Shown here piece after piece: positions 7,945-15,172 of a stretch of DNA of 32,013 nucleotides. The notes under the pieces are model-generated. The model did no database searches and was not told the origin of the DNA. It saw only the letters and a list, made by a program, of their open reading frames with translations. Position 1 is the stretch's first letter. Each line of letters starts with the position of its first letter. This DNA is from Subdoligranulum sp. (GTDB taxonomy: Bacteria > Bacillota > Clostridia > Oscillospirales > Ruminococcaceae), in contig JAAVHN010000047.1 in assembly GCA_014799685.1 (NCBI GenBank), positions 1 through 32,013 on the forward strand, read 5' to 3'. Both the position numbers and the translations under genes were made by a program.

Positions 7945-8985
7945 ATGGAAGCCATTTCGGGCGAAAATCGATGGAAAGGCGAAATGCAGCCGGATATGAT
8001 GCCGGACGAAAATCGATTGCCGGGCAAAGCGCAGCCGGAGACCATGCCATATGAAAAGCAACTGCCGGATGCAAAGCAGCCCGACACCGTGCCGGACAGC
8101 GCCCGGCTGGCCGCGCGCCTGCGGGAGGAAACGGCCGAGCTGCTGGCGCTGCTGCCCGCGGCGCGCAAGGCGGCGGCGGGCGGGCCGGCCGGCGGGGAGG
8201 CCGCGCTGGACGGCATGGCCCGCGCCGCCTACCGGGTGCTGCGCATCGCCGAAAATATGGACGCCCGCGCCGCGCTGGCTGCCGGAACGGAAAAACCGGC
8301 GCCCATCTGTGTGACGGCGCTGGCCGCGGCGTACGTGAACGGCGCGGCGGGCGTGTGCCGCTCGGCGGTATTCCAGCCCGAATGGCCGCGCGAGCCGCTG
8401 TGGTCGCCGGGGTGCGCGCGCCTGTTTGCGGCGGCGCTGGGCAACCTGCTGGCGAATGCCGTGCAGTACGGCGGCGAGCGGCCGTTTGTTTCCGTGCGGG
8501 CGAGAAAAAGCGGTATGATGGTGCTGCTGAGCGTGGCCGATAACGGCGCGGGATACGCAGTACCCTACGAAACCGGAGAAACCGGGGACGGATTGGGCAT
8601 TGCCGTTGCGCGGCAGTACGCCGAGACCTTCGGCGGGCAGCTGCTGGTAAACAACACGCCGGGCCTGGGCGCGCGCTTTACGCTGTGCCTGCCGCTGTGC
8701 GCGCCGGGCAAGGGAAACCTGCCGGGCGCACGGGAAACACAGTCCATGCCGGGCGCGGCAAATTTGTCGGGCGCACGGGAAACGCAGTTCCTGCCGGGCA
8801 CTGCAACCTCACCGGACGCACGGGGAACGCCGTCCATACCGGGCACAGATGAACTGCCGCGGGCACAGGAAATGCCGGACGCACGGCAAACGCCGTTCGC
8901 GCCGCCCATCCCGCCCGACTATATGGCCGACCGCTTCAGCCCGCTGTACGTCCAGCTGGCGCCCGTGTGCGATCTGCCGCTTTAG
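7945..8985 (+). CDS. HATPase_c (GHKL) sensor-kinase-like ATPase without histidine
   Basis: 346 residues from ATG 7945, which has AAAGGGGA about 7 nt upstream; a longer frame exists but has no ribosome binding site. Residues 60-115 form a helical segment (REETAELLALL, MARAAYRVLRIAENM) placed like a kinase dimerisation domain. Residues 165-250 are a GHKL ATP-binding domain: N box LGNLLANAVQYGG, G1 box ADNGAG (198-203) and G2 box GDGLGIA (214-220), ending in GLGARFTLCLP. The protein contains no His at all, so no phospho-acceptor exists. It has no membrane segment or receiver domain. Eight 15-residue repeats flank the core, four on each side. It may bind ATP as a signalling adaptor, phosphorylate another protein, or be a decaying kinase. 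No response regulator is nearby. Confidence 0.75.
   Translation: MEAISGENRWKGEMQPDMMPDENRLPGKAQPETMPYEKQLPDAKQPDTVPDSARLAARLREETAELLALLPAARKAAAGGPAGGEAALDGMARAAYRVLRIAENMDARAALAAGTEKPAPICVTALAAAYVNGAAGVCRSAVFQPEWPREPLWSPGCARLFAAALGNLLANAVQYGGERPFVSVRARKSGMMVLLSVADNGAGYAVPYETGETGDGLGIAVARQYAETFGGQLLVNNTPGLGARFTLCLPLCAPGKGNLPGARETQSMPGAANLSGARETQFLPGTATSPDARGTPSIPGTDELPRAQEMPDARQTPFAPPIPPDYMADRFSPLYVQLAPVCDLPL
7954..8133 (+). repeat. four 45-bp repeats, N-terminal to the ATPase core
   Basis: Residues 4-63 divide into four 15-residue units: ISGENRWKGEMQPDM, MPDENRLPGKAQPET, MPYEKQLPDAKQPDT and VPDSARLAARLREET. Shared features are a leading MP/VP, a central L-P-[GD] and a closing Q-P-[DE]-T. The unit length equals that of the C-terminal array. 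Confidence 0.7.
8716..8895 (+). repeat. four 45-bp repeats, C-terminal to the ATPase core
   Basis: Exactly four 45-bp units encode NLPGARETQSMPGAA, NLSGARETQFLPGTA, TSPDARGTPSIPGTD and ELPRAQEMPDARQTP. Divergence rises along the array. In a different phase the unit reads MP-xxx-[NQ]-L-[PS]-[GD]-A-[KR], the same pattern as the N-terminal array. Confidence 0.8.
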
Positions 8986-9036
8986 TCCGGCCATGGCCCT
9001 GCCCTTGCCCCATCACAGCGGGTACACGGCGGGCAT

Positions 9037-9563
9037 TCAAAGAACGTGAATATCATCCACGATAAAAGATAATTGCCCCTGCCGTTTCCGGACATCCAGC
9101 TGAAGGGTCAGATCGCTTTCGCCGGACGGATACCAAAAGTTGATGTCGATATGGTACCCGGAGCCATCCCTATATGCAACAATATATGCTGTTTGCTCAA
9201 AGGCAGCGTCAGGCGGCATCACAGGGCTTTCATCGGAAGCGTACTCTTTTAAAACCCGCCTGATATCATCTTCCGATACCCGTGTAAGCGCGTTGCAGTC
9301 TTCCAATAATGCGTAGTCGCCATGGACGATGCATTCCATGGCGAATTTGCAGATGCGATAGATCCCATCCACTGGATCACCCCACCCCAAAAGACGATGG
9401 ATCTTCCCGCTTTTGTGTCACCTGCCGGCGGCGTTCCGCCTTCGGCAGAAAGATGTATCAGCCGTCGATAATGCAGGCGCTCCGCCTCTTTCAATTCATC
9501 CAGACCCCGCTGCAGCGGCGGCGCATCATACGGAAAAGGCTGCCCACAGCAGGGACAATGCAA
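9037..9563 (-). pseudogene. DUF7668-like gene with zinc-knuckle N-terminus, probably frameshifted
   Basis: Two overlapping minus-strand frames fit one broken gene. The first (9563-9249) encodes HCPCCGQPF, a CxxC zinc-binding start, and a charged helix, then ends in nonsense-like sequence. The second (9390-9037) supplies a C-terminal domain ending in SDLTLQLDV and the run IVDDIHVL, which I recognise as typical of DUF7668. The switch falls near a TTTTGGGG run at about 9385-9393. The second frame begins only with a TTG lacking a good ribosome binding site, and the first also begins with TTG 9563, while open sequence continues upstream without ATG. One indel, and possibly a lost start, would explain this. 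Alternatively two small overlapping genes exist. Function unknown. Confidence 0.5.
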
Positions 9564-9674
9564 AAAAACTTTGGCGTATTCCGCAGCCGCCGGCAGAAAA
9601 ACGACGGGGGCAGCAGGATGAAAAACCGTCCGGCGGTCAAATGCAGGAATATGTGGTTCTCCTGTGTATATCCC

Positions 9675-10073
9675 TTATCCCTGCACAACGATCAGCAGCG
9701 TCAATCCCACGATGCAGGCGATCAAAGCGAGTGAAACCTTGACCGGCGAGCGCTCCCCGCTTTTCCAGTCGGAAAGCAGGCTGTTGTCATCATCATCCAT
9801 GCGCTTGCGCCCGTTTCGGTTCCAAAGCATAAAATGCCGGCCCGCAGAAAAGAGATCGATCGCTCCAAAGATCAGCACAAGGCTGCGCACCAGAAAGATC
9901 ACCATGCCCAGGGAGACTGGATCACCCCCGCGTCCCAACGGGGTATCACCCCAGACAAGGCGGATGAGGGTCATCACAACAGCGGCAAAAAAGCAGACGA
10001 GCCCCGCCGCCCCATACTGCTTTGCTTTCAGCTTTTCACTGGTCTCCGGTTTTTGGGAAAAGCTGTTGATCAT
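9675..10073 (-). CDS. small membrane protein, function unknown
   Basis: 132 residues from ATG 10073, chosen because GGAGGGACAGAGC immediately precedes it; the open frame continues upstream without support. Three hydrophobic segments are visible: GAAGLVCFFAAVVMTLIRLV, VSLGMVIFLVRSLVLIFGAI and a C-terminal VKVSLALIACIVGLTLLIVV. A charged, Asp-rich loop (KRMDDDDNSLLSDWKSGE) lies before the last. No family recognised. It follows the next small membrane protein by 43 nt in the same direction, so the two probably form an operon, perhaps a membrane complex. Confidence 0.7.
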   Translation of the reverse strand: MINSFSQKPETSEKLKAKQYGAAGLVCFFAAVVMTLIRLVWGDTPLGRGGDPVSLGMVIFLVRSLVLIFGAIDLFSAGRHFMLWNRNGRKRMDDDDNSLLSDWKSGERSPVKVSLALIACIVGLTLLIVVQG

Positions 10074-10116
10074 GCTCTGTCCCTCCTCGTTTTTATCCCA
10101 ATTCAAGCATGAAGCC

Positions 10117-10431
10117 TTATGACAGGACAAACCCGCCAACCAACACAAGCGACAGCACAATGCGGATGATATGGTGTTGGATATGAAAATTTCCGCTTTT
10201 CAAGCCGTTGCGGATAGCGGAAGCACAAATGGCCGTGCAGCCGATCAGGGCGAAAACAAAATCATATTGCAGCTTCGCAAGATTCAAAAGGACGGCGGCA
10301 ATCAGCAGCAGGGAGCCGCCGATCATCAGGGCGGCGGAAAGGGAGCGCTTTTCCGTCCGCAGCTGATAAACGGCAGCAAACAGCGATAAGCCGCCAAACG
10401 CGCCGCTCACGATACACAGAACAATATTCAT
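10117..10431 (-). CDS. small membrane protein, function unknown
   Basis: 104 residues with three to four predicted membrane helices: IVLCIVSGAFGGLSLFAAVY, ALMIGGSLLLIAAVLLNLA, YDFVFALIGCTAICASAI and a C-terminal IIRIVLSLVLVGGFVLS. GGAAGG lies somewhat far (about 12-17 nt) before ATG 10431. It has no soluble domain and no recognised family. It is likely the first gene of a two-gene operon with 9675-10073. Confidence 0.65.
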   Translation of the reverse strand: MNIVLCIVSGAFGGLSLFAAVYQLRTEKRSLSAALMIGGSLLLIAAVLLNLAKLQYDFVFALIGCTAICASAIRNGLKSGNFHIQHHIIRIVLSLVLVGGFVLS

Positions 10432-10533
10432 TTTGATTCACTTTTCCTTCCCTGCCGCCTTCGCAGAACGCGATGGATCAAAAGCATTTTGTTCAGGCGG
10501 CAGGTATTGTTTGGGCCCGGCGTGCAATACCGC

Positions 10534-11808
10534 TCAGTCGTCCACGTCCAGCGCTTCCAGGCCGCGCTTGGCAACGGGCTTCGCGTCGCCGTGCTTCACC
10601 AGCAGCATCGTCACAAAGCTCAGCAGCACAAAGAACGTCGCATAGGGGAACAGCGTGCGGTAGCCGATGTACTCCATCAGGATATTCGAGAGCACCGGCG
10701 TAAAGATCTGCGACGCCATCGAGACGGTGTAATAATAGCCCGTGTACTTGCCCACGTCCGAGCCCTTGCTCAGCTCCACCACCATGGGGTAGCTGTTCAC
10801 GTTGATGAACGCCCAGCCCATGCCGGCCAGCGCGAAGAAGATGTACAGCAGCGGCGAGACGCTGTGGAAGAAAATGCCCGCGCAGAACGCCGACGCCAGC
10901 ATCAGAATGCCGATGAGGATGGTCTTCTTGCGGCCGATGCGCTCCGCGATGAAGCCGACGGGGAGATACGAGACGATGGCGGCCACCGTGCAGATGAGCA
11001 GCACCAGCGCGAAGTTGCCGCCCAGCTCCTGCTCCGCGTAGCGGCTGAACGAGGACGTCACCGCATTGTAGCCGAAATACCAGAAAAACACGCTCGCTAA
11101 GATGAAGATGAGGCTGCGGAACACGTCCCTCGGCATTTTGCCGCCCGCATCCACCACGCCGGCCTCCTCGTCCGTGATGCCGTTTTCGGCCTCGATGCGC
11201 TCGCGCTCGGCCACCAGCTCCGGCTCGTTGATCTGCCAGAACAGCAGCGCCACACAGACGGCCATGATGAAGCCCTCGATAAAGAAGATGGTGCCGTAAT
11301 GGGGGTTGTCGCCCGTGATGGGGAAAATGTTCATCGCCACCAGCATCACCATGCCGCCGACGGCGCCCATCAGGTTGATAACGGCGTTGCCCTGGCTGCG
11401 CAGGGGCTTGGGCGTCACGTCCGGCATCAGCGCCACGGCGGGGCTGCGGTACGTCGCCATCGCGATCAGCACAAGGCCCAGCCCCACAAAGAACAGCACG
11501 ATGTTGTGCAGCCGCTCGGCCAGCGGCATCAGCACGATGCACACCAGCGCCATCGCCGTGCCGCCCAGAATGTACGGCATGCGCCGGCCAATCTTGGTGC
11601 GCGTTTTGTCGCTGAGGTTGCCGAACAGCGGCAGCATGAACAGCGCAAGGATATTGTCCAGCGCCAGCACAATGCCGATGTAGCTGTCCCGCACATGGAA
11701 CGTGTTCTTCAAAATAAGCGATACGGCATTGTCGTACACCTGCCAGAACGCGCAAATGGACATAAAGGCAAGGCCCACGAAAAAGGTGCGTTTATAATTC
11801 AGCTTCAT
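10534..11808 (-). CDS. MFS transporter, SLC45/GPH-like (sugar:cation type)
   Basis: 424 residues with about 12 membrane helices. Start ATG 11808 has GGAAGGAGG upstream and leads into MKLNYKRTFFVGLAF; the frame is open further upstream but that part lies over the promoter. The motif GNLSDKTRTKIGRRMPYIL in the loop between helices 2 and 3 is the GPH/SLC45 version of the MFS signature, and AERIGRKKTILIG is its second-half counterpart. A hydrophilic acidic central loop (ERERIEAENGITDEEAG) divides the halves. Substrate is probably a sugar or glycoside by family, but there is no hydrolase neighbour to tell which. It is transcribed divergently from mntP. Confidence 0.85.
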   Translation of the reverse strand: MKLNYKRTFFVGLAFMSICAFWQVYDNAVSLILKNTFHVRDSYIGIVLALDNILALFMLPLFGNLSDKTRTKIGRRMPYILGGTAMALVCIVLMPLAERLHNIVLFFVGLGLVLIAMATYRSPAVALMPDVTPKPLRSQGNAVINLMGAVGGMVMLVAMNIFPITGDNPHYGTIFFIEGFIMAVCVALLFWQINEPELVAERERIEAENGITDEEAGVVDAGGKMPRDVFRSLIFILASVFFWYFGYNAVTSSFSRYAEQELGGNFALVLLICTVAAIVSYLPVGFIAERIGRKKTILIGILMLASAFCAGIFFHSVSPLLYIFFALAGMGWAFINVNSYPMVVELSKGSDVGKYTGYYYTVSMASQIFTPVLSNILMEYIGYRTLFPYATFFVLLSFVTMLLVKHGDAKPVAKRGLEALDVDD

Positions 11809-11884
11809 AAAAGGAAGCCTCCTTCCGGGGCAAAACGGCGCAGGGGGCGGCCTGCCCTGCATTTCCCCAAAATATATTGATTCC

Positions 11885-11914
11885 ATTGTAACACGCCGCG
11901 CACCGCCGCGCCAA
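11885..11914 (-). promoter_or_regulatory. promoter of the MFS gene
   Basis: Minus strand: -35 TTGGCG (11909-11914), 18-bp spacer, -10 TACAAT (11885-11890), about 75 nt before the start codon. Confidence 0.6.
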
Positions 11915-11965
11915 GAGGGTGCGGAAAATATTTTTGTGAAAAACCGCAAAATCCGCCAAAATCCC

Positions 11966-11994
11966 TTGACATTCGCAAGCGGAAGTTGTATCGT
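11966..11994 (+). promoter_or_regulatory. promoter of the mntP riboswitch transcript
   Basis: Plus strand: perfect -35 TTGACA (11966-11971), 17-bp spacer and -10 TATCGT (11989-11994), placed just before the riboswitch. Confidence 0.65.
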
Positions 11995-12009
11995 AAAAAA
12001 AACAAAATT

Positions 12010-12200
12010 CCCGTGGGGGAGTAGCAAGCACAGCTGCTGTGCAGCAAGTCAACATACTGGCCGGTTTCCGGCCTGGCTTGTTTTAAATTGCGAGACTCAT
12101 GTATCACCGGATCGCGGTATCATTGGGCCTTCTCTGCTTGCTTTGACCAAGACTCAGGATCTGCCGTTCGGTGGTACCTGGGTCTTTTGTTATATGCAGA
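12010..12200 (+). promoter_or_regulatory. yybP-ykoY manganese riboswitch with terminator
   Basis: The leader begins with the hallmark GGGGAGTAGC (12015-12024), then a GC hairpin, then GTCAACATACTGGCCGG, and later GCTTTGACCAAGACTCA, the second conserved strand of yybP-ykoY RNAs. An expression-platform hairpin pairs AAGACTCAGG with CCTGGGTCTT and is followed by TTGTT, so Mn2+ binding is expected to favour readthrough into mntP. The following gene is exactly the exporter this riboswitch is known to control. Confidence 0.9.
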
Positions 12201-12235
12201 CACCCGCGATGCGCGGGCATTGGGAGGAATGGATC

Positions 12236-12826
12236 ATGGAATGGAGCATTGTATTTTTTCTGAACAGCATTTTACTCGGCGCAGGGCTTGCGATGGACGC
12301 CTTTTCGGTCTCGATGGCGAACGGCTTGAACGAACCGGGCATGAAAAAGAACAAAATGTGTGGAATCGCCGGGGTATTCGCGGGCTTTCAGTTCGCGATG
12401 CCAATGATCGGGTGGGTCTGCGTACATACGATCGTGCAGTACTTCAGCACATTTGAAAAGCTGATCCCGTGGATCGCGCTGATCCTGCTCGCGCTGATCG
12501 GGGGAAACATGCTGCTGGAAAGCATCCGGGGGAAGGGATCGGACGAAACGGCGCCGGGCCTTGGCATCGGCGCGCTGCTGGTGCAGGGCGTTGCCACCTC
12601 CATCGACGCGCTCTCTGTCGGCTTTACCATTGCCGGCTACGGCCCGATGATGGCATTCGTCTGTGCGCTGATCATCGCAGTGGTGACATTCGTGATATGC
12701 ATGGCCGGATTGGAGATCGGAAAAAAGTTCGGAACAAAGCTTGCGGGCCGGGCGCAGATCCTCGGCGGCTTGATTTTGATCGGGATCGGCATCGAAATTT
12801 TTGTGACAGGTCTAGGGAACCTCTGA
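12236..12826 (+). CDS. mntP: manganese efflux pump MntP
   Basis: 196 residues, standard family length, six membrane helices in two homologous halves. It exports Mn2+ across the cytoplasmic membrane and prevents manganese toxicity. Each half carries the acidic signature: GLAMDAFSVSMANG near the N-terminus and VATSIDALSVGF in the second half. ATG 12236 lies 7 nt after GGGAGGA. Control is by the upstream manganese riboswitch. The end is odd: the last codons (GLGNL and TGA) lie at and inside the left terminus of a small inverted-repeat element starting near 12813, so the original C-terminus has been replaced by element sequence. Confidence 0.95.
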   Translation: MEWSIVFFLNSILLGAGLAMDAFSVSMANGLNEPGMKKNKMCGIAGVFAGFQFAMPMIGWVCVHTIVQYFSTFEKLIPWIALILLALIGGNMLLESIRGKGSDETAPGLGIGALLVQGVATSIDALSVGFTIAGYGPMMAFVCALIIAVVTFVICMAGLEIGKKFGTKLAGRAQILGGLILIGIGIEIFVTGLGNL

Positions 12827-13033
12827 ATAAATTGCCGCGCACGTCCTGACGGCATATTTGACCCCGCATATTCCCGTGGGGAAATGTCGGCCGCACGTTC
12901 CTCTTGCGGCCGACACCGCCTGCTTTTGCCCCAAAAACTTGAAATACACAAAGTATTTCGGCGTTTTTTGGGCTTCAACAGTCGAAAAATCTGCTCGTCA
13001 ATCCGACACGCCGATTTAATCAGAGCTTCCCTA
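12813..13033. mobile_element. MITE-like inverted-repeat element, copy 1
   Basis: About 220 bp bounded by imperfect terminal inverted repeats: left TAGGGAACCTCTGAATAAAT and, read inward on the other strand, right TAGGGAAGCTCTGATTAAAT. It encodes no protein. Inside are a GC-rich palindrome (CGGCCGCA / TGCGGCCG region, 12889-12915) and a long hairpin at 12928-12972 pairing GCCCCAAAAAC with GTTTTTTGGGC around GAAATAC / GTATTTC. A TA at each end could be the target duplication. Element 2 at 14345-14557 shares the hairpin and right end. Confidence 0.65.
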
Positions 13034-13281
13034 ATCTGAAAATGCTTTTGGCCTGATCATCGCCATCTCCGCTTTTGCGGCGAAACGGGCCGCGGCGTGC
13101 AAAGGCATGCAAAAAAGAAACGGGAACCGGAATAAGCCATATTTTTCCTGCCAACAATGTGCGTACGCCAAAGCGCTGCACGGAAAGACGTGATCCATGT
13201 GCTCCGGCGGAAAACGTGCAAGAGCAAAATGCGCAAAGGCAAAACGCACAAAAGCAGATCAAAGCAGGGAGATGGCAGACG
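13034..13281. other. low-complexity leader region upstream of spoIIR
   Basis: Gene-free sequence after the MITE. From about 13200 it degenerates into imperfect repeats built from GCAAAA and CGCACAAA units. An open frame runs through it into spoIIR, but it lacks a ribosome binding site before 13273 and I see no promoter with confidence. Confidence 0.4.
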
Positions 13282-14316
13282 ATGACCGAACGGGATATTT
13301 TGAAAAGGAAACCATTTAAAAGCGATAAAAGGAAAAAGGACAAAAACGCGGTGTTTTCCCGCGCATCCGGGTTTTGCGCGCACCGGCCCATTGAGCGAGG
13401 ATTCCCCGACGGCCGGGTGTTTTCCCGTATATCCGCGTTTTGCACACAGACATTTTTTGTGAAGCAGGCGCGGAATTCATCGCAAAAATGCGCACAAAGT
13501 ACATGGGATCCGTTTGAGCCGCAGGCGGGCTGCCCCGGAGAGCCGGGCAAAACCGTTTTAAAGCGAGGGGCCTTTTTAAAGCGCGGCAAAAACAGTGCTT
13601 TCCACCCGCAGGCAAACCGCTCCAAACGGCTGCGCCGTGAGCTGGCCGTGTTGGCCGGGCTGTTGCTGGCACTCTGCCTGAGCAATTTCACGGGATTCGC
13701 GTCGGCCTGCGCCGAGGTGCGCGCCGATACGCTGCGCCTGCACATCCTTGCAAATTCCGATTCCGAGGCGGATCAGGCGCTGAAGCTGGCCGTGCGGGAC
13801 GCGATCCTCGCCGAGGCGGGCGGGCTGTTTGCGGCCGGGCAGACAAAGCAGGAGGCGCTAAACGCTGCGCGGCAGAGCCTGCCCCTGCTGCAGGCCATCG
13901 CCGAGGAAACGCTGCGCGCAAACGGCTGCACCGATGCGGTTTCGGTGCGTTTGGAGGAGCTGTATTTCGATACGCGCGAATACGACGATTTCACACTGCC
14001 CGCCGGGCGCTACGATGCAGTGCGCATTGAGATCGGCGCGCACGCGGGAAAAAACTGGTTCTGCGTGCTGTTCCCGCCGCTGTGCCTGCCCGCCGCGACG
14101 GACGAGGACGTGCCGGACGAAAACGCGCCCGCCTATTCCGAGGCGGAGCAAAACGCCATCCACAGCCCCTACCGCATCCGCTTCGCGGCGGTGGAGCTGC
14201 TGGAGGGGTGGAAGGAGGCGCTCCGGCCGGAGGGCAGCGCCCCCGCAGATGCTGCCTCGAAAATAGAAATTCCGGAAAACGGGAGCCTCGCTTCCGGAAA
14301 GGCTCCCGAAAAATAA
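13282..14316 (+). CDS. spoIIR: stage II sporulation protein R with long N-terminal extension
   Basis: 344 residues from ATG 13282, which follows GGGAGAT by about 8 nt. The C-terminal 200 residues are a clear SpoIIR: one membrane/signal segment (LAVLAGLLLALCLSNFTG), then DTLRLHILANSDSEADQALK, LEELYFDTREYDDFTLPAG and GKNWFCVLFPPLCLP. SpoIIR is made in the forespore under sigma F, crosses into the intermembrane space and activates SpoIIGA to process pro-sigma E. Normal SpoIIR has only a short cytosolic start, but here some 120 basic, low-complexity residues precede the membrane segment, including repeated VFSRASGFC / VFSRISAFC blocks. The true start may lie further in, but I see no better ribosome binding site there. 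The gene sits between two MITE copies. Confidence 0.85.
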   Translation: MTERDILKRKPFKSDKRKKDKNAVFSRASGFCAHRPIERGFPDGRVFSRISAFCTQTFFVKQARNSSQKCAQSTWDPFEPQAGCPGEPGKTVLKRGAFLKRGKNSAFHPQANRSKRLRRELAVLAGLLLALCLSNFTGFASACAEVRADTLRLHILANSDSEADQALKLAVRDAILAEAGGLFAAGQTKQEALNAARQSLPLLQAIAEETLRANGCTDAVSVRLEELYFDTREYDDFTLPAGRYDAVRIEIGAHAGKNWFCVLFPPLCLPAATDEDVPDENAPAYSEAEQNAIHSPYRIRFAAVELLEGWKEALRPEGSAPADAASKIEIPENGSLASGKAPEK

Positions 14317-14344
14317 CCCCAAAATGCACCTGTAGCAATTCTCA

Positions 14345-14557
14345 AAATTGTCAATACACATCCTGGCGGCAAATTCCCCGCCTGTCTTTGCCCCAAAATC
14401 TTGAAATACATCAAGTATTCCTGCGATTTTGAAGCCTCGACAGGCACTGCGCCCGCAGGCGCGTCCAGAGGCCAACCGCCGCAAAGCGGCGGCTCTTAGG
14501 CCGGAGGAAAAAATCTGCTCGCCGATCTGACCCGTTGATTGAATCAGAGCTTCCCTA
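14345..14557. mobile_element. MITE-like inverted-repeat element, copy 2 (left end degraded)
   Basis: It shares with copy 1 the block ACATCCTGGCGGCA, the hairpin GCCCCAAAATC-ttGAAATAC / GTATT-cctgcGATTTT, the AAAAATCTGCTCG segment and the right terminus GAATCAGAGCTTCCCTA. The left terminal repeat is not recognisable and about 60 bp of extra GC-rich sequence is present near 14448-14510. It lies just after the spoIIR stop codon. Confidence 0.6.
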
Positions 14558-14560
14558 ACA

Positions 14561-14604
14561 CCCTAAAGTTCAAACTTGTCCCCGGCATGGGGTGCACTTT
14601 AGGG
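14561..14604. repeat. palindrome between MITE copy 2 and rplL terminator
   Basis: CCCTAAAG (14561-14568) pairs with CTTTAGGG (14597-14604), with an inner CCCC/GGGG stem. There is no T-tail, so it is an intergenic palindrome rather than a clear terminator. Confidence 0.5.
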
Positions 14605-14625
14605 CACACTTTACAAAAAGAAACC

Positions 14626-14670
14626 AAAAAATCCCCTCTCCGCCACACCCGGCAGAGAGGGGATTTTTAT
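14626..14670 (-). terminator. rho-independent terminator of rplJ-rplL
   Basis: Strong stem pairing ATCCCCTCTC with GAGAGGGGAT, extended by CGCC/GGC(A) in the loop, followed on the minus strand by a T-run. It lies 24-68 nt after the rplL stop. Confidence 0.9.
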
Positions 14671-14693
14671 CGGGATCCTTTGCCCGGCAAAGC

Positions 14694-15065
14694 TTATTTC
14701 AGCTCGACCTTCGCGCCGGCATCCTCTAACTTCTTCTTCATTTCCTCGGCGGCGTCCTTCGCGACAGCTTCCTTCAACGTCTTCGGGGCGTTGTCCACCA
14801 GCTCCTTGGATTCCTTCAGGCCCAGACCGGTGACTTCCTTCACGGTCTTAATGACGGCCATCTTGTTGGCGCCGATTTCGGCCAGCACAACGTCGAACTC
14901 CGTCTTCTCCTCGGCGGCCGGAGCGGCGGCAGCGGCAGCAGCCGGAGCGGCGGCAACGGCGGAAACGCCGAATTCTTCGCAATAGGTGTCGATCAGCTCT
15001 TTCAGCTCAAGGATGCTCAGGCCCTTGATCTGGTCCAGAATGGCAGTGATTTTCTCAGAAGCCAT
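14694..15065 (-). CDS. rplL: 50S ribosomal protein L7/L12
   Basis: 123 residues, normal length. It forms the multimeric ribosomal stalk with L10 that recruits translation GTPases. An N-terminal dimerisation helix region ([24 protein letters not shown]) leads to the Ala-rich hinge ([19 protein letters not shown]), and then the C-terminal factor-binding domain [44 protein letters not shown] lies 7-8 nt before ATG 15065. It is 107 nt after rplJ, with a terminator following. No rpoB follows, so the stalk operon is separated from RNA polymerase genes here. Confidence 0.98.
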   Translation of the reverse strand: MASEKITAILDQIKGLSILELKELIDTYCEEFGVSAVAAAPAAAAAAAPAAEEKTEFDVVLAEIGANKMAVIKTVKEVTGLGLKESKELVDNAPKTLKEAVAKDAAEEMKKKLEDAGAKVELK

Positions 15066-15172
15066 GATAATACCTCCAATTTTAATTTGAAAATTTGTGT
15101 TGGGCGCTTTTTACGCGGCGCGCGGATGCGCCGACGGTTCAGGCGGCCCTGCCCGTTTGGCCGTGCGGGATG

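Noticed and set aside
10451-10504. Terminator of the MFS gene
   Set aside because: CCTGCCGCC and GGCGGCAGG pair, but the loop is about 36 nt and there is no T-run on the minus strand, so it is only a long-range inverted repeat.
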